Assembly: GCF_035046485.1 (NCBI RefSeq)
Contig: NC_085138.1
Span: 290,638,256-290,702,255 of the forward strand
Direction: 5' to 3'
Length of the DNA: 64,000 nt
Source of the DNA: Aedes albopictus
Lineage: Eukaryota; Arthropoda; Insecta; Diptera; Culicidae
The notes below the pieces were generated by a model. It was not told the DNA's origin, did no database searches, and saw nothing but the letters and a program-made list of their open reading frames with translations. Every line of letters starts with the position of its first letter. The stretch's first letter is position 1. The position numbers and the translations under genes were made by a program. Shown piece by piece: positions 58,598-64,000 of the stretch.

Positions 58598-58840
58598 CAC
58601 TGGCGTAGCCACGGGGGGGGTTTTAGGGTTAAAACCCCCCCCCCCCCAGAGCCAAAATTTGTGGAACAAATTTTCAGTATAAAGCACTCTGTGACGAAAA
58701 AAATTTTCGGCTGCGCCGCTATTTTCAAACTACGAATACAATTGCTCATTACATTTTACAATAATGTAAATGTCTAATCAAAAAAGGTATCATTGACCGT
58801 TGAAAACCCCTCCCAGAGACAATTTCTGGCTACGCCACTG
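58598..58840. mobile_element. hAT-like MITE in LINE family C
   Basis: The ends CACTGGCGTAGCCA and TGGCTACGCCACTG, with an exact 8-bp target duplication ACCTGATG (58590-58597 and 58841-58848). It contains a G8 run and a C14 run. Length 243 bp. Confidence 0.9.
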
Positions 58841-59171
58841 ACCTGATGTCTTTTCTTCCTAGTTATGATTCTTTTGCTTCGGCTCGGATTATTGTAACTA
58901 TAGAATCGATTGAGTGGGCTCTTAATAGCTTTGCTCTTTTCAAATCTGGGGCAGATGGGATTTATCCTATATGCTTCAGTAGGGATTTGATTATTTCAAA
59001 CATGTTTTGGAAAAACTACTTGTTTGCAGTTTTGCTACAGGGTATATGTATTCCCAAATCCTGGCGGGATATTACTGTGAAGTTTATTCCGAAAGTGGGT
59101 CGTGAGTCGTATGAAGAATGAGTTTCAGACCTATCAGTTTGACCTCTTTTCTTCTGAAATGCTTAGGCATG

Positions 59172-59326
59172 GTACACTAATTACGTAACGCAAAAATTGA
59201 CCATTTCAGACCCCCTCCCTCCCCCCATGTAACGCTTTTTGTATGAAAAGCCAAATATTTTTGTATGGATCGTAACGCTGAGCTAGACTCCCTCCCTCCC
59301 CCTATAGCGTTACGTAATTTGTGTAC
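59172..59326. mobile_element. MITE with GTACAC..TTACGTAACGC ends in LINE family C
   Basis: GTACACTAATTACGTAACGC at the left is mirrored by GCGTTACGTAATTTGTGTAC at the right. The inside has two C-rich CCCTCCCTCCCCC blocks. The LINE frame continues on each side. Target duplication not resolved. Confidence 0.7.
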
Positions 59327-59561
59327 GATGCATTGTGGATCATCACATCCTCGATGTTCATCTGACTCACGTGCATCTTCACGTGAACGTGCCTACCAAT
59401 CTGGTAAGTCCACTGTGACTCTTTTACACAAGGTTGTTTGCGATATCGAGAAGGCAGTCGCTCAAAGGCAATCCTGTTTGGGTGTTTTCTTAGATATCGA
59501 GGATGCTTTTGACAACGTGCCTTTCGATGCCATATTGAAAGCCGCACGGAGTCATGGTATA

Positions 59562-59817
59562 CACCCTTAATTTAAATCGCCGACCTCAGCAAACGGATTG
59601 CCGAGAATCCAACAGCCGAGAATCCAGTAAAAATTTTCACTGAATCTCTGTAAAAGTTTTACCGAGATGTCGTTAAAACTTTGCCGAGATCTCGGTAATG
59701 GTTTACCGAAATCTCGGTAAAAATTTTACCGAGAATCAGTAAATATTTTACCGAGATATCAGCTGTTGGATTCTCGGTAAACCGTTTACCGAGATCAATT
59801 TCTGAATTTAAGTGTGT
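59562..59817. mobile_element. MITE with CACMCTTAA ends and CCGAGATCTCGG motifs
   Basis: TA-target element of about 256 bp with a ~55-bp terminal inverted repeat. The inside is filled with TTTACCGAGATCTCGGTAA-like motifs. It is related to the larger element at 56296-57176. It splits the LINE reading frame at HG / ISP near 59559 and 59820. Confidence 0.8.
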
Positions 59818-60791
59818 ATCTCCAATGATTTCCAATTGGATTCACAAAATTTCTCAAAAACCGACATTGCGTCAAGCGACGATTAGGAAATTGAGTGTTG
59901 GTGGATACCCACAGGGCGGAGGTGTGGAATCTCGTAGCAGATACGCTATTTACTTAATAATAACGGTTTTCATACTTTACGGTTTTGTCGACGACTACCT
60001 AGCATTGTTAGTCGGTATGTGCATCAGCACCCTTTTCGACCTGATGCAAAGCGCCCTTCAGATAGTTGAGGGGTGGTGTCGCCAATATGGCCTTTCGGTA
60101 AATTCAAGAAAACATCTATTGTTCTTTTTACGGACAGACGAAACCGTAATGGCGTTCGATCTTTGCGTCTTTTTGATTCTGAAATCGATGTGACTGAACA
60201 GGTAAAGTACGTTTGAGTTATTGTTGATTTCGAGCTTTCCTGGACACCTCACATTGAGTTCAGAATCAAGAAAGCTGGCCTTCGGGAAATACCGGCGAAC
60301 CTTTGTACAACTTGGTGTATAAAACTCAAGTATATCAAATGGATTTAAGTAACTGTTGTTCGACCAATATTGGTTTATGGATGTCTTGTGTGGTGGCAAA
60401 AGGACGAAGTGAACACGATCTAATCAAAATTAGGCTATCTCCAAAAAATGTGCTTAATGGCGATGTCTAGAGCGTTTTCTTCAACTCCTACAGCAGCGCT
60501 CGGAGTTCTCTTTGACGTTGCCCCATTACACATTCATCTCAAACAAGAAGCGCTTTCTTACACTCACCGCCTATGGGTAATCGGTGTACTAGAGGAAACT
60601 TCTGTGAACCGTAGATCAACACACACCTCATTGTTTCCACTTCTAGTCAATTGGGACAAAGTTGTCCTTGCTCCAAGTGATCTCACAATTGCTTGTAATT
60701 TTCAATATATGTGTGGCATTTTCCACGAAATTCCCTTCCCAGGAAAAGTGGACATCTGATTATCTGGAGAAAAGTATTTCAGACGCCATCG

Positions 60792-61667
60792 TACACACTT
60801 AGAATAAATTACAGTATTCGGTGAAAAAAATCACCGAAACTGATCTGTAAACAAGCAAACTACACACTTAGCAAAAATGACGGATTACGGTAAAATTTTA
60901 CCGTAATCTCAACAGCTGAACGTACGGTAAAAAGTTCGGTGATTTTACAAAACACCGAACGTACTGTGAATCTCAGGAAAATGCATCTGTCAAAATTACC
61001 GAAACGTTCGGCACTTTTTACAAATTTACCGTAAAAATCGCAGAACGTACGGTATGTTTGTTTACAAATGAATTCCCAATATCACTGAAGGTACGGTAAA
61101 TTTTACAAATTTACGGCGATTTTATGCAAGCACAAAAAAACAATATTTTTATAAAAAACGTCGATGATGGGATTGAATACATGACCTTCTGATCAGGAAC
61201 CACACTTGCTGCCACTGTACAAGAGAGTCTTGCTTGGAGATGATGTGCAAATTCTAATAGGACTGATGCTTGAAGCTGCCGGCATGGCTGTCAAACGCAT
61301 TTTACAGTAGTACGGTAAAATAGTCCCATCACCGATCTGTTCGGTAAAATATTCACAGGTATGCTGTAAATTTGTCTGTTTTCACCGGTTCTTCGGTGAT
61401 TTCTTAGATTTTACAGATTTTCTCCTGCAATTTCATCGATTTCGCCGTAATACTGTACACACTTAGAATAAATTACAGTATTCGGTGAAAAAAATCACCG
61501 AAACTGATCTGTAAACAAGCAAACTACGGTAATTTTGACAGATGCATTTTCCTGAGATTCACAGTACGTTCGGTGGTTTGAAAAATCACCGAACTTTTTA
61601 CCGTACGTTCAGCTGTTGAGATTACGGTAAAATTTTACCGTAATCCGTCATTTTTGCTAAGTGTGTA
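60792..61667. mobile_element. Nested cluster of CACACTTAG MITEs with ACGGTAAAATTTTACCGT motifs
   Basis: A complete 212-bp copy lies at 61456-61667 (TACACACTTAG to CTAAGTGTGTA). Its first 71 bp are repeated exactly at 60792-60862, where a longer relative in the opposite orientation begins (60861 onward). All carry ACGGTAAAATTTTACCGT-like palindromes and CACCGAAC motifs. The ends match the CCGAGATCTCGG group, which suggests one transposase family. Confidence 0.75.
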
Positions 61668-62070
61668 GGTCGAAGTTCGAATTGCTTGTCGAACTGAAAT
61701 CGAGGAACTGAATTCAGCAAACGCTATTCACCTTGTAGAGTAATGCGGGGCAAAAGTTCGCACGGGGCAAAAGTTCGCAGTGGGTCTTTCTCTGAACACG
61801 AGTTAAAACCCAAACAAATTTGTATGGATTCGACACATAATCAGACCAGTTACTCGTCAACAAAAATTGAAACGATTTCGTTATGGTGTGGCAGAGTTAT
61901 GCGAAAAAATGTGTTTCTAGGTGTTTTGATAGAATTTTTATACTTTTTGGAATAAGAATTTGTAGTAACAGGAAGAAGAAGAATCTCATAACCTCTTGAT
62001 GTCGGAGAATTGTTATTCCATAGTAGTTCGAGAGGTGCACTCGAATAAACAATAAACTACTAGTGCTTCT
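61668..62070. other. Unassigned, with a GGGGCAAAAGTTCGCA tandem pair
   Basis: Two direct copies of GGGGCAAAAGTTCGCA lie at 61746-61780. No gene. Confidence 0.4.
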
Positions 62071-62071
62071 A

Positions 62072-62175
62072 CAGGGTGGCCACCGAACCGGGAAAACCGG
62101 GAAAAAGACGAGAATTCGGAACGACCGGGAAAAAAGCGGGAAAAAGCCGGGAATTTGGAATGATTACCGGGAAAA
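62072..62175 (+). mobile_element. Transposon end with CCGGGAAAA repeats
   Basis: CTACAGGGTGGCCACCGAAC is followed by at least five CCGGGAAAA-type units. This start is common to a widespread arthropod DNA transposon end. No partner end is seen. Confidence 0.5.
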
Positions 62176-62249
62176 TTGTTGTTAAGAGTAACTTGATCTG
62201 CATATTTGAATGTTTACACCTCATCGAAAATCTGCAAAATCAAAGCCAA

Positions 62250-63480
62250 ACCAAAATTCTCCTGGGATACTTCTACGAAATCCCAAGGAATTCGCCTGTG
62301 CAATCACTTGGAATTTCTTTAAAACAGAACTTGGGATTCTTCAAGAAGTTTCTTCTAGAATTCCTGTAGGTTTTTGTACCGCTTGATTATCTCTTGTAAT
62401 TCGATGAGATTTTTTCGAGGAAAGAGTTTCTTACATCTGAGACTTTTTCAAAAGTTTTTTTTTGGATTAACCCGTGTCCTTTCTTAAATTTATTCCAGTT
62501 TTTTTTTTCAGGGAATCTTTCCGAAATTTCATCAGGAATCTTAACAGATAAGAAAATCATAACCACTAAATTGGGTTTTAATCAAGACAACCTATAGCAA
62601 TTTATTCAAGAGTTTCTTTTAAGATTTATCAAGATTTTCCTTCCGCAATTATAACAGGAGTTGCTCCAATCTTCAAAATTTCCTACGGGAATTCTTACCA
62701 GATTATTTTTTTGAAATCCCTCCAGAATTTTTTTCCTTTTCTTCCTGGAGCTTCCTCTGGGGCTTCCCTAAAACTTTCTTCTGGAATTCCTCCGAAAGCT
62801 TTTTTTAGAAATCAATCGGGAGTTCTTTCTGGGATTCTTTACAGAGTTTCTTCTGGTATTTCTCCAGGATATCATTCTGTTACTCATCCATCTCCACGAG
62901 TTCTTTGCACGATTTCTGCAGGAGTGCCTTCTGAAACTTTGATTTTGAAAACTTCCAAGAGATTTTGCTGAATTTTATCTTTATTTTATATTTGCTTTTG
63001 GAATTTCTCCATTGTTTCTTACTGCGTTTCCTTCAAGAGTTCTTCTTGGGCACCCTCCAGGAGTTTGTTCAAAGAAACCTCCAGGAGTTGCTTATGAAAG
63101 TTGCTTTTGGAGTTGCTTCAGGAGTTGCTTTTGGGCATCCTTCAGAAGCTCCCTCTGCAAATCACCCAAGAGTTCCTTCTGGATGATCTCCCAAAATTTC
63201 TTACAAAAACTTTACGATAGCTTTTTCTGGAAATACTCCAGAATCCTGAAAATCAAACTACTGCGGGAGTTTTGTAATCGAGAACTCTTCCAAGAGTTCC
63301 TTGGGAAACCTTCTAGACATGTGGGAGATTCTTTTGGGAATCCTTCAGGAGTTCCAGGAGAAATCCCTAGATCGAATTCATGATCCCAGACCAAAAGTTC
63401 TATTCCCTAATTGCCAAGAGACTGACTAAAATCCTAAATTCCCTAAAGGAACCTCTTCTAGAATAAATCCATTAACCCTC
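62250..63480. repeat. Decayed relative of the 24-bp GGAATTCC repeat
   Basis: Degenerate TTCTGGAATTCCTCCGAAAG, GGAGTTCCTTCTGG-like pieces recur at about 24-bp spacing, strongest at 62700-63370. Intermediate in divergence between the main array and the relics at 6.4-8.2 kb. Confidence 0.6.
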
Positions 63481-64000
63481 GAGCGATCGCGCTGTTGTGT
63501 TTTATACAACACAAGGTGGAATCGCTAACAGAAGTTACTGGAGAAATCCAAGATAGTATTTTTGGAGTAATCGAAAGATGAAATCTCGGACAAAACTTTG
63601 TAAGAACACCAATGAAGTTGCGTTAGGGCACCTACGCTAATGAATAAAATAAAAAAAAATGGTTCGATTATCCTCCATGTCCCGGATAATTGAGTGCGAC
63701 CTTTGCTGATTTTATATGCACATCTTACCTATTATAGATCTGTCATATAGTTAGCTACCACTTCTACACTTGTTTTTTTTTTAAATACAAGAAAATAAGT
63801 AAAATAATGAGTGAGGGAAAGCTTGAATTATGCACTATTTGGAGCTGAATGAAAATATGTTGTAAGTAATTGTGTAGCATACGCCTTTCATGTCATCATT
63901 GGTAGTTACTTCCATTTTTTCCATAGATGCATTACGTCAAGAATAGTATTAAACTATAAATATCTAGTACATAGTATTCACAGGATTGCAAGTGCATTTT
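63481..64000. other. Unassigned intergenic sequence
   Basis: No gene or clear element to the end of the window. Confidence 0.4.

Larger units (their letters stand above)
57182..60790 (+). mobile_element. Non-LTR retrotransposon (family C, LOA/R1-like), multiply interrupted
   Basis: Plus-strand pieces occur in the correct order. Endonuclease: LPLIVG / IDANAHHIIWDSSDINL to YLSDHRYI across two insertions. Linker: PWWNSDLAKLRKQCRKSWNR. Reverse transcriptase: PKSWRDITVKFIPKVGRESY, AYQSGKSTVTLLHKVVCDIE, LGVFLDIEDAFDNVPFDAIL, YGFVDDYLALLVG-like catalytic segment near 59980-60010, then PILVYGCLVWW and a decayed RNase H-like part to about 60790. Frameshifts and stops accumulate after 59100. LOA/R1 assignment rests on the QSGKST and FDN motifs and is tentative. 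Confidence 0.75.

Overview
The window looks like a piece of a culicine mosquito chromosome, most likely Aedes. Three copies of a tRNA-derived SINE that I recognise as Feilai-type, many short inverted-repeat DNA transposons (MITEs), several families of decayed non-LTR retrotransposons and very sparse genes all point that way. Two gaps of exactly 500 N (9366-9865 and 45764-46263) show it is a draft or scaffolded assembly. It is eukaryotic: splice junctions can be read by eye, and there are no operons or ribosome binding sites.

Only two host genes are visible, both on the minus strand. The first (15666-18386) is a complete three-exon, 769-residue secreted glycoside hydrolase of the GH65 type, related to protein-glucosylgalactosylhydroxylysine glucosidase (PGGHG/ATHL1). 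The second (47432-48753) is the first five exons (342 codons) of an axonemal dynein heavy chain of the outer-arm beta type (DNAH9/11/17-like). Its remaining exons lie further left and I could not find them, so its sixth exon must be beyond a very large intron or in a gap. The glycosidase gene may therefore sit inside a giant dynein intron. A third host-derived piece is a broken lamin fragment (2280-2594) inside a retrotransposed insertion.

Layout. 1-780: LINE remnant and a truncated Feilai SINE. 960-9900: two oppositely oriented arrays of a ~165-bp repeat enclosing other elements, with the lamin retro-insertion in the left array. 10-15 kb: LINE remnants in both orientations, cut by a DNA element. 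15.7-18.4 kb: glycosidase gene. 18.4-23.5 kb: sparse intergenic DNA with small repeats. 23574-39158: a 15.6-kb structure bounded by nearly identical ~0.8-kb inverted repeats, whose interior is 13 kb of a quasi-palindromic 24-bp repeat in alternating orientation blocks. 39.2-46 kb: LINE, Helitron, MITE and SINE remnants. 47.4-48.8 kb: dynein 5' exons. 49.3-53.3 kb: a foldback structure built of a 152-bp repeat. 53.5-54.5 kb: an almost perfect 959-bp palindromic element. 56.3-61.7 kb: one LINE interrupted in series by at least five insertions, three or four of which have readable target duplications. 62-63.5 kb: decayed DNA resembling the 24-bp repeat.

The two genes show no functional link. The main interest is repeat biology: at least four large foldback or inverted-repeat structures in 64 kb, in several of which one arm keeps the empty site of an insertion found in the other arm, so the order of events can be read.
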